Shown: positions 17,103 to 25,858, counted from the stretch's first letter. The stretch is DNA of 64,000 nt from Bacillus sp. MRMR6 (GCF_001940785.1 NZ_MSLS01000014.1:300-64299); one strand, 5' to 3'. Notes: a model not told the origin generated them from the letters alone. Made by a program: numbers and translations.

Positions 17103-18392
17103 TTAGTTCCTCACCACTCTGTATGCACTTTTTATTTCCTTAACAGCGTGTAAGTCATTCAATTCATGTAAAATTGCATCATAATTTGTTAATGAGGCAC
17201 GATGTGTAACCAAGACAATCTCCGAAGTTTCATTTTTCCTCACTGGAAGCTGAAGAATCTTTTCAAAGCTAACCCCATGCTTGGCAAAAACCGACGTGAT
17301 CTCAGCAAACACACCCACTTCGTCTTGGACATGAATACGTAGAAAGTATTTAGAATACTTTTCTTCGTTCGTCTTTAACCGCTTAGGATACTGAGGTGTT
17401 ACAGCACTTCGTCCATTTACGCCTAACCGTAAATTCTTGATCACACCCACTAAATCAGAAACAACTGCGGTGGCTGTAGGGAGACTTCCTGCACCCGGTC
17501 CATAAAACATCGTTTCTCCAACAGCTTCACCATAAACGTATACGGCATTATATTCATTCTGAACAGAGGCTAACGGATGATTGTTTGACAAGAATGTTGG
17601 TTGAACACTTACCTCTACTTTCTCCCCTTCACGATGTGCATAACCAAGAAGTTTCATCGTGTAGCCTAGTTGCTTTCCATATTGCAAATCTTCTTCGGTA
17701 ACATTAGAAATTCCAGATACAGCTACATCGTCTAAATCGATATGCATCGAGAATCCCAAGGTTGCCAAGATCGTCATTTTACGAGCGGCATCTAAACCTT
17801 CTACATCCGAAGTTGGATCTGCCTCTGCAAATCCAAGCTCCTGTGCTTCCTTTAGGACCTCATCATAGGCAGAGCCATCCTTGCTCATTTTTGTTAAAAT
17901 ATAGTTAGTGGTACCATTTACAATACCCATCATTTGCGTAATTCGATCGGAAGCAAGTCCGTCAACTAGGCCTCTTAGAATTGGAATTCCTCCGGCGACA
18001 CTTGCTTCATAGAATAAATCACAGCCATTTTCTGACGCAACCGTCAAAAGCTCAGACCCGTGAAGTGCCATTAAATCTTTATTAGCCGTTACAACATGCT
18101 TCCCTTTTTGAAGAGCACTTAGTAAATAATCTTTTGTTTCATGCACCCCACCCATGACTTCAATAATTACATCAATCTCATCGTCATTTAGTACTTCATC
18201 TGCATTGGATGTCAACAAGTCTTTGTCCACTTCACTGGGTCTTGATTTATGTAAATTTTGGACAAGAATTTTTTTCACTTCTACTGGACATCCTACTTGG
18301 TGCATTAATTTATCTTGATGGTTTTTGATTATTTTTACGACACCGGAACCAACCGTTCCTAATCCTAATAAACCGATTGAAATTGCTTTCAA
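17103..18392 (-). CDS. hom: Homoserine dehydrogenase
   Basis: A 429-residue enzyme that reduces aspartate semialdehyde to homoserine, the branch point to threonine and methionine. It has the Rossmann motif GLLGLGTVGSGVV at the N terminus, ANKDLMALHG, GGIPILRGLVDGLASD with catalytic residues, and a C-terminal ACT domain (FLRIHVQDEVGVFAEI) for feedback control. The best start is the TTG at 18392 giving MKAISIG, with AGGAG 8 nt upstream; codons from 18401 lack spacing. A good promoter with a dyad lies upstream. Confidence 0.95.
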   Translation of the reverse strand: MKAISIGLLGLGTVGSGVVKIIKNHQDKLMHQVGCPVEVKKILVQNLHKSRPSEVDKDLLTSNADEVLNDDEIDVIIEVMGGVHETKDYLLSALQKGKHVVTANKDLMALHGSELLTVASENGCDLFYEASVAGGIPILRGLVDGLASDRITQMMGIVNGTTNYILTKMSKDGSAYDEVLKEAQELGFAEADPTSDVEGLDAARKMTILATLGFSMHIDLDDVAVSGISNVTEEDLQYGKQLGYTMKLLGYAHREGEKVEVSVQPTFLSNNHPLASVQNEYNAVYVYGEAVGETMFYGPGAGSLPTATAVVSDLVGVIKNLRLGVNGRSAVTPQYPKRLKTNEEKYSKYFLRIHVQDEVGVFAEITSVFAKHGVSFEKILQLPVRKNETSEIVLVTHRASLTNYDAILHELNDLHAVKEIKSAYRVVRN

Positions 18393-18452
18393 CAAAATCA
18401 CTCCTGTATAAAGTGTATTTTTTAGATGTACATTTGTATTTCTATAGTAGAC

Positions 18453-18481
18453 ATTATATTATTGTAAGAATTTTTTTACAA
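18453..18481 (-). promoter_or_regulatory. Promoter of hom-thrB with palindrome
   Basis: On the minus strand TTGTAA (18476-18481), 17 nt, TATAAT (18453-18458). The -35 and spacer form an inverted repeat, ATTGTAA / TTACAAT, that could be an operator. Larger arms TAGTAGACA (18445-18453) and TGTCTACTA (18527-18535) flank the promoter. Confidence 0.65.
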
Positions 18482-18611
18482 TAGATAAGTTTTACAGAAA
18501 TATCACTGTAACCGCTTAAACCCTTCTGTCTACTAGCATACTGCTTTTTTTATTTTTTTTCGCCTAAAAAATATTGAAAAATAATTTCATTTTATTCCTT
18601 TACAATATAAA

Positions 18612-18798
18612 AGGAACCGATGTAGAATGTTCAGTATATTCAGTTAAAAGCGAAAGTGCCTTGTTCAGGGCCGACAGGCATAAGACGAGCTGGCAGGAAG
18701 GTTGCTTTTTAACCTATAGGCAGTAAAAGAGGGTGGCACCGCGTTTAATCACGTCCCTCATAACAAGACAAACCTGTCTGTTATGAGGGATTTTTTAT
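18612..18798 (+). promoter_or_regulatory. T-box riboswitch leader of serA
   Basis: The conserved T-box AGAGGGTGGCACCGCG is at 18728-18743. It is followed by the terminator TCCCTCATAACA..TGTT..GAGGGA with a T run (18754-18798). The antiterminator would pair GAGGG with the 5' arm of the terminator. AGGTT..AACCT just upstream fits stem III. The leader binds uncharged tRNA and lets serA be read when the cognate amino acid is short; serine is expected from the gene. I could not fix the specifier codon, and the upstream boundary is approximate. Confidence 0.9.
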
Positions 18799-18804
18799 TT
18801 ATAA

Positions 18805-19019
18805 GGCTGTTAAAGGATACACTTTGTTAATTGGAGCGGAAGGCACGAGACTCCTCGAAAATGCTAACGCATTTCCTTCGTGCGTGGGAAGATTCGAAGA
18901 TGCTCTTCAGTGTCCTGCGGGAGGACTGGGCAGGGGAGACCCCGCAGGGCGCAAAGCGCCGAGGAGGCTCCCCGGACCGCCCGCGGAAAGCGAAGTTCCT
19001 GGAGTGTAAATCAACAGCC
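18805..19019. repeat. GC-rich interspersed intergenic element
   Basis: A stretch of about 215 bp much richer in G+C than its surroundings, bounded by the inverted pair GGCTGTT (18805-18811) / AACAGCC (19013-19019). Internal dyads include CGCAAAGCG, GGAGGCTCCCC with GGGGAGACCCC, and AAATGCTAACGCATTT. It has the look of the palindromic repeat (core GGAGCGGAAGGCACGAGACT) often seen between genes of Bacillaceae. It carries no credible coding frame or transposase and lies between the T-box terminator and serA, so it would be part of the serA mRNA leader. Copy number elsewhere cannot be seen from this window. Confidence 0.6.
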
Positions 19020-19063
19020 AATATTTTCACAGCCATTTTTCAAAATATAGGAGGTTTCAAAAA

Positions 19064-20686
19064 ATGTATAAGGTACTTGTAACAGACGGAATTAGTGATA
19101 CTGGACTAAAAAGTTTATTTGACCATCCCAATTTCATTGTTGAACGTCAGCCTACTCTTCCTACTGATCAACTAAAAAGTATTATCGGTGAATATGAAGC
19201 ACTTATAGTAAGGAGTCAAACAAAGGTAACAGAAGATCTTTTACAACACGCTGACAAATTGAAGGTTATTGCCAGAGCTGGTGTCGGAGTTGATAATATC
19301 GATGTAAACGCAGCAACACGAAAAGGAATTATCGTTATTAATGCTCCGGGTGCCAATACGATTGCTGCTACCGAGCACACTTTGGCAATGATGCTTTCTA
19401 TGGCTCGGCTAATTCCGCAGGCTCATAGGAAAACGGCAGATGGTGAATGGGATCGTAATTCCTTTAAAGGGGTAGAATTGTATAAAAAAACACTCGGAAT
19501 TATTGGCATGGGAAAAATCGGTACTGAGGTCGCGAAACGTGCCAAAAGCTTTGGAATGACTATTCTTGGCTATGACCCGTACTTAACGGATGAAAGAGCA
19601 AAAAAGCTTGGCATGACAAAAGCGAGTCTAGACTTAATTGCTCAAGAATCTGATTTTATAACGATTCATACCCCTCTAACAAATGATACCAAGGGCTTAG
19701 TAAATGAAGAATATTTAAGCAAAACCAAAAAGGGAGTACGCTTTATCAATGTAGCCCGCGGGGGAATTATTGATGAAAATGCACTAGTTCGAGCTATTCA
19801 AAGCGGTCACGTAGCTGGAGCTGCCCTTGACGTATTTGAAAAAGAGCCAGTTGCTAACCCAGCGCTCCTAGATAATCCAAACATCATCGTTACACCACAT
19901 CTAGGTGCCTCAACAGTCGAGGCACAAGAAAAAGTAGCTCAGGAAGTAAGCGTTGAGATTATTGATATTTTGGAAACACAATCCATTCGCAACGCAGTGA
20001 ATATGCCTCAAATGACAGGGGAAGCACAGCAGAAAATGCAGCCATATTTATTGCTTGGAGAGCAGATGGGACAATTAGTCATACAACTGTTGAAGAAGGC
20101 ACCAACAAAAATTGAAATTAACTACTTTGGAGATTTGATTGAGGAAGATACAGAGCTATTAACAAGAACAATGATTAAAGGAATTCTATCCCACCATCTA
20201 AGTGATTCAGTGAATTTAATCAATGCTCTCCATCTCTTGAAGGAACAAGGTGTTTCCTATAATGTCCAGAAGAATGCAACAAACAAAGGCTTTGCAAACT
20301 ATGCAGAACTCTCCATTATAAAAGGGCCGGAAACAGCTAAAATTGGTGCAACCGTACTAAATGGCTACGGTGCACGGATTGTAAAGATTAATCAGTATCG
20401 AATCGATATAAGACCTGAAAAATATCTTCTTTATATAAAGCACCAAGACGTACCAGGAATGATTGGAAAAGTTGGTTCTTTATTAGGCGATTACCAAATT
20501 AATATTGGAACCATGCAAGTGGGAAGAACTGAGGTAGGCGGTGAAGCCATCATGGTGCTGACACTTGATAAAACAGTTAATTCCGAAGTGCTTCGTGCAC
20601 TAACCTTAATCAACGGCTTAGATGTAGCACAACTATTAGAGCTATCCAACGTCGATTCCTTTTACCCAGGAAGATTTGAAAAATAA
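19064..20686 (+). CDS. serA: D-3-phosphoglycerate dehydrogenase
   Basis: A 540-residue enzyme that oxidises 3-phosphoglycerate, the first step of serine synthesis. It has an N-terminal substrate domain (VLVTDGISDTGL, IVRSQTKVTEDLL, RAGVGVDNIDV) and an NAD domain GIIGMGKIGTEVAKR. Catalytic Arg, Glu and His are in NVARGG, the DVFEKEP region and TPHLGAST. An allosteric spacer domain and a C-terminal ACT domain (YIKHQDVPGMIGKVGSLL) follow, the usual Bacillus architecture. AGGAGG precedes the ATG. Expression is controlled by the T-box about 270 nt upstream, with the GC-rich repeat in between. Confidence 0.97.
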   Translation: MYKVLVTDGISDTGLKSLFDHPNFIVERQPTLPTDQLKSIIGEYEALIVRSQTKVTEDLLQHADKLKVIARAGVGVDNIDVNAATRKGIIVINAPGANTIAATEHTLAMMLSMARLIPQAHRKTADGEWDRNSFKGVELYKKTLGIIGMGKIGTEVAKRAKSFGMTILGYDPYLTDERAKKLGMTKASLDLIAQESDFITIHTPLTNDTKGLVNEEYLSKTKKGVRFINVARGGIIDENALVRAIQSGHVAGAALDVFEKEPVANPALLDNPNIIVTPHLGASTVEAQEKVAQEVSVEIIDILETQSIRNAVNMPQMTGEAQQKMQPYLLLGEQMGQLVIQLLKKAPTKIEINYFGDLIEEDTELLTRTMIKGILSHHLSDSVNLINALHLLKEQGVSYNVQKNATNKGFANYAELSIIKGPETAKIGATVLNGYGARIVKINQYRIDIRPEKYLLYIKHQDVPGMIGKVGSLLGDYQINIGTMQVGRTEVGGEAIMVLTLDKTVNSEVLRALTLINGLDVAQLLELSNVDSFYPGRFEK

Positions 20687-20733
20687 AAGAAATAGGGATT
20701 GCGGCACAATAGGCAATCCCTATTTCTTTTATT
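20685..20733 (+). terminator. Terminator of serA
   Basis: A strong stem AAAAGAAATAGGGATTGC / GCAATCCCTATTTCTTTT begins at the serA stop codon and is followed by T-rich sequence. It is nearly symmetric and may act in both directions. Confidence 0.88.
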
Positions 20734-20748
20734 TATGGTTTCCACACT

Positions 20749-21180
20749 TCATCGGGGCAGGATGACCCCGATGGTTACCGCTTTACTCATAAATACTGCT
20801 CCACGGGCATCAGACTATCCTTCTGGTTACCGTTATCCTCTTAATTTCCACTTCACGGGCATCAGACTATCCTTCTGGTTACCGTCATACTCTTAATTTC
20901 CACTCCACGGGCATCAGACTATCCCTCTGGTTACCGTCATACTCTTATATTCCACTCCACGGGCATCAGACTATCCCTCTGGTTACCGTCATACTCTTAT
21001 ATTCCACTCCACGGGCATCAGACTATCCCTCTGGTTACCGTCATACTCTTAATTTCCACTCCACGGGTATCAGACTATCCTTCTGGTTACCGTCATACTC
21101 TTATATTCCACTCCATGGGCATCAGGCGAACTCTCTGGTTACCGCCATATTCTTAAATTTCACTCCACGGGCAGCAGAAT
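20749..21180. repeat. 52-bp tandem repeat array
   Basis: Near-identical 52-bp units begin at 20801, 20853, 20905, 20957, 21009, 21061 and 21113, with a degenerate copy before (20749) and a partial one after (21165). The shared core is ACGGGCATCAGACTATCC, then TCTGGTTACCG. The units are contiguous, with no spacers, so this is not a CRISPR array. 52 is not a multiple of 3, so it is not a coding repeat. GGTTACC is an odd-length palindrome. The first copy contains a hairpin CATCGGGG/CCCCGATG (20750-20773). The array fills the gap between the convergent serA and HAD genes. Confidence 0.93.
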
Positions 21181-21191
21181 GCAAGGCTGCA

Positions 21192-22319
21192 TTATAAAAT
21201 ACTTTTTAAATCTAGTACGGAATTAAGGATATAGTCTGCCTTTTTCTCCTCGAAGTCACTTCTGGCATCTTTTCCAGATAACCCAGTTAACACGGCGGCA
21301 AACATACAGCCCAGTTGTCTAGCCGCTAGCAAATCGGCTAAAGAATCTCCCACTACTAATACCTCATGACCATTTTCAATGGGCAAAGGCAATTTTAAAC
21401 AATCCTCTACAGAAGTCCCTTTCCCACGAAGACCTAAAATATAGGTATACGGATGTGGTTTTGATAATGACTTCTTTTCTTTGAGTCTTTCCTCTGCTCT
21501 AAGAACATCATCTGCAGTTACAATATGATTCTTATTGAAGTGATGAAGCCAATTTAGGTGGTGAAAAGGCTGGATGGTTTCAAGTTCAGGTCTGCCCGTA
21601 CCAATACCAATCTGAAGACCAGCAGCTGTTAAGTATTCAAAGAGCCCTTCAAGCTCATTTGCTGGGGCTAAAGTAGTCTCATTTGCTAAAAAGCCTTTTT
21701 TTCCTAACTGGACAGAGGGCCTTCCAGTGGACTCAAGTACATGCTCATCACCAACATACCATTCCTGTGAAACATGCTCACAGACTGACCATAAAGTCCC
21801 TTTGCCTTTAAAAATATCGGTTTCCACTCCCAGCTTTTCCTTTGCTAGGACATTTATGTAGTTAAACAACTCTTCCTTCATGGCACTAGACCGTTTAAAG
21901 TCATCAACGAATATCGTAAAGTCAGGTTTTACCTCATAATCTTTTAACACCTTACCCATGTCTACAAGAACTTCACGATTAATCTCGGACTTTAGCCAAT
22001 GGTTAATTTTTTCCTGCTCCGTATTCCTTATTTGTGATAACAAATGAAGAAGTTGATGGCAAAATGATAAATAAATCATGTCCCAGTTAGCATTTAACCC
22101 GCGTGACTTTAAGAACTTTAAAACCTGATCTTTTTCAAAAACATGTTCTCGAATTGCTGTAATCTCGTCTACACTATAGTCCGTCTTATAGTCATTTGGT
22201 GACAGCGCTAAGTACTTATCACTAATGATTAACTCCCAAACTGTAAGTGCTGATGCATCAAAGTAATGCTCTTCACTTAAAAGAACTCCATCAACGTCAA
22301 ACAATACTATCTTTATCAT
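21192..22319 (-). CDS. HAD-superfamily hydrolase with inserted cap
   Basis: A 375-residue HAD phosphatase-like protein. Motif I is at the N terminus (FDVDGVLL), motif II is probably in GIGTGRPE near residue 240, a Lys lies in SLSKPHPY, and motif IV is VVGDSLADLLAARQLGC. Between motif I and II lies an unusually long segment of about 200 residues, so the cap is much larger than in common phosphoglycolate phosphatases. Substrate unknown. It stands alone next to the tandem repeat array. Confidence 0.8.
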   Translation of the reverse strand: MIKIVLFDVDGVLLSEEHYFDASALTVWELIISDKYLALSPNDYKTDYSVDEITAIREHVFEKDQVLKFLKSRGLNANWDMIYLSFCHQLLHLLSQIRNTEQEKINHWLKSEINREVLVDMGKVLKDYEVKPDFTIFVDDFKRSSAMKEELFNYINVLAKEKLGVETDIFKGKGTLWSVCEHVSQEWYVGDEHVLESTGRPSVQLGKKGFLANETTLAPANELEGLFEYLTAAGLQIGIGTGRPELETIQPFHHLNWLHHFNKNHIVTADDVLRAEERLKEKKSLSKPHPYTYILGLRGKGTSVEDCLKLPLPIENGHEVLVVGDSLADLLAARQLGCMFAAVLTGLSGKDARSDFEEKKADYILNSVLDLKSIL

Positions 22320-22446
22320 CTAATCCACCCTTTTCTACCGTTTCACATTTGTACTTTATGGTAGCACAGTAAAGATTAGAATAGAAAGAAAAAGAAGCTT
22401 TAGTAACTAAAATTAATCACTACAATTTATATATTATTAGAAGAAT

Positions 22447-22494
22447 AAAAAAGAAGAAGCTAGCCATAATAATGGTTAGCTCCTTCTTTTTTAT
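22447..22494 (-). terminator. Terminator of the cell-wall hydrolase gene
   Basis: AAGAAG-AGCTAGCCAT / ATGGTTAGCTCCTTCTT hairpin with A and T tracts at its ends; it follows the hydrolase stop on the minus strand. Confidence 0.75.
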
Positions 22495-22505
22495 TAAAAA
22501 ATCAT

Positions 22506-23105
22506 TTATTTAGCAAAACGATGGTTACCAATGGTTACTGTAACAGGTCGTGAAAAAATCCACTTACTTACAGCTGTCTTCGGGTTATAGAAGAATAATG
22601 ACCCGCTGCCCTGCCCTCTAAACGCCAATGCTTCATTAACAGCCTTTCTCGATGCCGCATCTGCTGGTTTGTTGATTTGTCCGTTGGCAACAGGTGTAAA
22701 TGCATAATGACCATTTGAAATTTCATAAACTACACTTCTTACTGTATTTGGAAACTCTGAACTTGCCACTCTATTTAAAACGACTGTCGCAACCGCTACC
22801 TTGCCAGCGTATGGTTCAGCCTCTGCCTCGGCACGAACAAGTCTTGCCATTAAATCTTTGTCTGCTTCTGAAATAGTAGAGTTAGGGATTACTATATTCG
22901 AGCCAGCGTATAATAGTGAACCTGTTGCATTATTTGCTTTCATTAAACTATTAACAGGCACACCATATTTCGATGCTATCTTCCAGTAGGTTTCACCTGA
23001 TTGTACTCTATGTGAAGTTGCAGCTTCTGACTGCGAAGTAAAAGTAAAAGCTGACATAGAAAATATTAATCCAGTTGCAATGACTAGTTTTTTTAGTTTC
23101 TTCAT
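22506..23105 (-). CDS. LysM + SleB/CwlJ-type cell wall hydrolase
   Basis: A secreted 199-residue protein. A signal peptide (KKLVIATGLIFSMSAFTF, cleavage after about residue 29) is followed by one LysM domain (HRVQSGETYWKIASKYGV) and a SleB/CwlJ-like Hydrolase_2 domain with RAEAEAEPYAGKVAVATVVLNR. It should bind and cleave peptidoglycan; relatives act in spore cortex lysis or vegetative wall turnover (YkvT-like size and order). AGGAGG precedes the ATG. Confidence 0.9.
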   Translation of the reverse strand: MKKLKKLVIATGLIFSMSAFTFTSQSEAATSHRVQSGETYWKIASKYGVPVNSLMKANNATGSLLYAGSNIVIPNSTISEADKDLMARLVRAEAEAEPYAGKVAVATVVLNRVASSEFPNTVRSVVYEISNGHYAFTPVANGQINKPADAASRKAVNEALAFRGQGSGSLFFYNPKTAVSKWIFSRPVTVTIGNHRFAK

Positions 23106-23252
23106 AATTTATTACCTCCTAGTAATCTGGTTCGTTTCTCTACTAATCATGCTATCAGCTGTAACATACTAATTCATTATCCAAAAAGTGGTAAGTATTT
23201 TCGCATACCTTCTTCCATTGGTAATAAAGGTTTCTCATCTATACTGGCATTT

Positions 23253-23267
23253 TTAACCACTGGTTAA
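23253..23267. promoter_or_regulatory. Perfect 15-bp palindrome, operator-like
   Basis: TTAACCA-C-TGGTTAA lies about midway in the 347-bp gap between the divergent hydrolase and dps genes. It could be a repressor site for either. Apart from this and AT-rich promoter-like sequence I see nothing else in the gap. Confidence 0.35.
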
Positions 23268-23452
23268 TTCCCACCTAAAAAAATACTCAAATGTAACATT
23301 ATGGTTCTATTTTTACGCAGTGTATCATGGTTGTAACATAGAAATTAAAGAGAGTTCACTAAATTGACATGATTTCCCTTTAATCCGCAAAGAATTCTAA
23401 CTAAATCTTTGGTAATAATATATAGAGGACAAACAAACAGGAGGTAAACTAC

Positions 23453-23899
23453 ATGGAAAATCAGTTAAGCAGTGTTCTTAACAAACAAATCGCAAATTGG
23501 TCAGTATTGTATATTAAATTACATAACTATCACTGGTATGTGAAGGGCGGACAATTCTTTACATTACACACTAAGTTTGAAGAGTTTTATAATGAGGCAG
23601 GCCTGCATGTGGATGAATTAGCCGAGCGGCTCCTTGCAATTGGAGGAAACCCAGTGGCGACCATGAAAGGATGTCTTGAGCTTTCATCAATTCAAGAAGC
23701 TATAGGCTCAGAATCAGCAGAGGAAATGGTTCAATCTTTGATCAACGATTTCTCGATTGTTATCGGAGAGATAAAAGAAGGTATGAGTTTAGCCGGTGAG
23801 ATGGATGATGAAACAACAGGTGATATGCTTCTTGCCATTCATTCCGGTCTTGAAAAGCATGTATGGATGCTAAAAGCCTTCTTAGGTAAAACAGTTTAA
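23453..23899 (+). CDS. dps: Dps-family ferritin-like DNA-protecting protein
   Basis: A 148-residue Dps/MrgA-type protein that forms dodecamers, oxidises Fe(II) with peroxide and protects DNA. The ferroxidase residues are visible: His in [11 protein letters not shown], and [27 protein letters not shown]. Length is typical. CAGGAGG precedes the ATG. I saw no clear PerR box, so the control signal is uncertain; sigma-B control is common for this family. Confidence 0.92.
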   Translation: MENQLSSVLNKQIANWSVLYIKLHNYHWYVKGGQFFTLHTKFEEFYNEAGLHVDELAERLLAIGGNPVATMKGCLELSSIQEAIGSESAEEMVQSLINDFSIVIGEIKEGMSLAGEMDDETTGDMLLAIHSGLEKHVWMLKAFLGKTV

Positions 23900-23906
23900 A
23901 CATCTT

Positions 23907-23942
23907 CTAAAGGTCTAACAAATTTGTTGGACCTTTATTTTT
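23907..23942 (+). terminator. Terminator of dps
   Basis: AAAGGTCTAACA, loop AATT, TGTTGGACCTTT and a T run, 9 nt after the dps stop. Confidence 0.85.
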
Positions 23943-23959
23943 AAAAGGAGGTATTCGTC

Positions 23960-24205
23960 ATGTTTTCACCCGAAATTATTGTTTATAGCAGTAACGGTTG
24001 TTCATATTGTAAGAAAGTAAAAGTGTTCCTTAAAGAATTGGGTTTCGAATACGAAGAAAGAAATGGATCCATACATAAAGAGTATTTTGATCAATTGAAA
24101 GAAAAGAAAATATTTGGAACTCCCGCAACCTTTGTAAACGGGAATTTAGTGTTGGGTTTTCAAGAGAAAAAACTTAAAAAACTACTTGGGATTCCATTGG
24201 ATTAG
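23960..24205 (+). CDS. Glutaredoxin-family protein
   Basis: An 81-residue glutaredoxin fold protein with the redox motif CSYC at 13-16, cis-Pro in GTPATFVNG and a GF.EKKLKKLLG C-terminal helix. It is a thiol-disulfide carrier of NrdH/YtnI-like size. AAAGGAGG precedes the ATG. It directly follows the dps terminator and may have its own promoter or rely on read-through. Confidence 0.88.
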   Translation: MFSPEIIVYSSNGCSYCKKVKVFLKELGFEYEERNGSIHKEYFDQLKEKKIFGTPATFVNGNLVLGFQEKKLKKLLGIPLD

Positions 24206-24313
24206 TCAGTTAAAACGGATACTTCTCCTATGCAAGTAGGATTCCTTAGAATCGTTGTCTTCTACCCTATTAAATTGTAAAATTAAATATAAATTGCATC
24301 TAGGGGGAAAAAC

Positions 24314-25159
24314 ATGAAAAGGTATATTATATTAATCCTTACCGTACTGATCCTTTCAGCTTGTACTTCAAAGACCTACACAAAGAGTTTTGAAGCAGGA
24401 ATAGAAGAATTGAAGCTTGGTAACTACGCGGAAGCAGTTAATCAGTTTCAAAACGCATTAGAAGAAAAGGAAACAGACGAGGCGATGGGCAACCTACAGT
24501 TTGCAGAAAGCCTTGCAGAAAGTAACGAACTTTACCTAGACGGTGACTTTGACACTGCCCTCTATGCCGTTGATAAGGCTCTCAATAGTAAGGTTAGTAC
24601 AACATTTGATCAGGCTATTATAAAACCGGCAGAAGAACTCAAAGACAAAATAATTGAAGCAAAAAAACTGGCGGACTCCTTAACAGAACAATTGGTAATA
24701 GGAAAAAACCTGCTAGATCAAGAACAATATGAGCAAGCAGTTGAGATATTCCGACAAATCTCTGAAACAAAAGACTTCACCCATATTTCAATGATTGAAA
24801 AAATGACTCAAGAAGCTAATTCTCTCTTGAATGAGACAACAAAAAAGAAAGAGAAGACACAGCAGGAGAAAGAGAAACAGGACCTAGCTAAAGAGGAAAA
24901 GAGAGAAGATAAGCAAGAACAAGTCAGTCAAACCCTTACATATGAACAAGCAGAATCCTTGGTAAGAACTTACCTCAATTTAAACGCGAACCCGAGTATC
25001 TTTGTAAAATATGACCATGATGCAGACAACGGTGATTACATTATCCAAGTGTATGAAATAGTTGTCGATGATCCAAAGACAGGTGCAGGTCACACTGCGA
25101 CATGGGGATGGTATGGGGTTAATAAAACAACCAGAGAGATCTACGATACCATGAATTAA
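24314..25159 (+). CDS. Lipoprotein with TPR-like and coiled-coil region
   Basis: A 281-residue lipoprotein. The signal peptide ends in the lipobox LSAC (Cys17). Residues 25-160 carry two helical repeats resembling TPRs (FEAGIEELKLGNYAEAVNQFQNAL-like). A strongly charged Lys/Glu/Gln linker at about 175-205 follows, and then a small C-terminal domain with GDYIIQVYEIV and GWYGVNKTTREIYD. It is anchored on the outer face of the membrane. Function is unknown; the C-terminal domain resembles those found in several Bacillus lipoproteins. Confidence 0.82.
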   Translation: MKRYIILILTVLILSACTSKTYTKSFEAGIEELKLGNYAEAVNQFQNALEEKETDEAMGNLQFAESLAESNELYLDGDFDTALYAVDKALNSKVSTTFDQAIIKPAEELKDKIIEAKKLADSLTEQLVIGKNLLDQEQYEQAVEIFRQISETKDFTHISMIEKMTQEANSLLNETTKKKEKTQQEKEKQDLAKEEKREDKQEQVSQTLTYEQAESLVRTYLNLNANPSIFVKYDHDADNGDYIIQVYEIVVDDPKTGAGHTATWGWYGVNKTTREIYDTMN

Positions 25160-25206
25160 AAAAAGCTGACTTACTGAATCTTTATTTTCAGTGAGTCAGC
25201 TTTTTT
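25159..25206 (+). terminator. Terminator of the lipoprotein gene
   Basis: AAAAGCTGACTTACTGAA / TTCAGTGAGTCAGCTTTT with a T run, starting at the stop codon. Confidence 0.88.
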
Positions 25207-25314
25207 ACATTAGCTAGGTGTATGAATTATCTTTTAGAAATCTAAACGCATGTCCAACCCGAAAAGAACCTTATTACATAAATTATATAGACGAAACTAA
25301 TGGAGGTGAATAAA

Positions 25315-25413
25315 ATGTCTGGATATGGTTCTAGCAACAGCTTTGCGTTAATTGTTGTTCTTTTCATCCTGTTAATCATCGTAGGTACTTCTTTCTACGG
25401 TGGTGTTTACTAA
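25315..25413 (+). CDS. YjcZ-family sporulation-associated small membrane peptide
   Basis: A 32-residue peptide: MSGYGSSNSF, then one membrane helix (ALIVVLFILLIIVG) and a short SFYGGVY tail. This is the pattern of the YjcZ/YoyG-type small sporulation proteins of Bacillus. TGGAGGTG lies 7 nt before the ATG. It is followed directly by a terminator, so it is a single-gene unit. Confidence 0.88.
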   Translation: MSGYGSSNSFALIVVLFILLIIVGTSFYGGVY

Positions 25414-25420
25414 TTTTTAG

Positions 25421-25459
25421 CTAGAAGAAGAGAAGGTCTTAGACCGTCTCTTCTTCTCT
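25421..25459. terminator. Bidirectional terminator between yjcZ-like gene and bdbC
   Basis: AGAAGAAGAGA..GGTCT..AGACC..TCTCTTCTTCT followed by T on the plus strand. It overlaps the end of bdbC on the other strand. Confidence 0.75.
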
Positions 25460-25858
25460 TTTTCTAACGGCTATTCGAATTAAACAGATGGTAATAATGG
25501 AAAAAGCAACAAATGCCAGTACTGGAATAGTTATAAAACCAAACCAATTTATATAGTCCTTTGAACAAGGAACTCCACTTTTGCACATTTCAAACTGTTG
25601 TAAATACGGTATCTTTTGCAATGCAATATGATAGCCTGAAATCATCATTCCTACAATTGATAATGGTAATGTATAGCTAACAATGCCGTTATCGTTTCGA
25701 TAAAACGCAATACCAAGCAGGATTGCTAATGGGTACATAAAAATCCGCTGATACCAGCATAGTGTACAGGGAATATAATGCAAAACTTCGCTAAAGTATA
25801 AGCTGCCAATCGTTGCGACAAGGGCAGCAACCCAAGCAAGCAATAAGGATTTATTCAT
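25439..25858 (-). CDS. bdbC: Disulfide bond formation protein BdbC (DsbB family)
   Basis: A 139-residue quinone-dependent membrane oxidoreductase with four membrane helices. The first redox pair is CTLC (in IPCTLCWYQRIFMYP) and the second is the Cys pair in EMCKSGVPCSKDYINW. It reoxidises the BdbD thiol oxidase encoded just upstream; the genes overlap by 8 nt. Together they make disulfides in exported proteins. Confidence 0.94.
   Translation of the reverse strand: MNKSLLLAWVAALVATIGSLYFSEVLHYIPCTLCWYQRIFMYPLAILLGIAFYRNDNGIVSYTLPLSIVGMMISGYHIALQKIPYLQQFEMCKSGVPCSKDYINWFGFITIPVLAFVAFSIITICLIRIAVRKREEETV

Noticed and set aside
18805-19019. Insertion sequence or MITE with transposase
   Set aside because: Too short for a transposase and no clear target duplication; described only as an interspersed repeat.
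18824-19082. Three overlapping frames in the GC-rich element
   Set aside because: They come from the palindromic GC-rich repeat, lack ribosome binding sites and one runs into serA in another frame.
20699-20896. 65-residue frame entering the tandem repeats
   Set aside because: The repeat period is not a multiple of 3, there is no start signal and the frame begins in the serA terminator.
20749-21180. CRISPR array
   Set aside because: The 52-bp units touch each other without unique spacers, and no cas gene is near.
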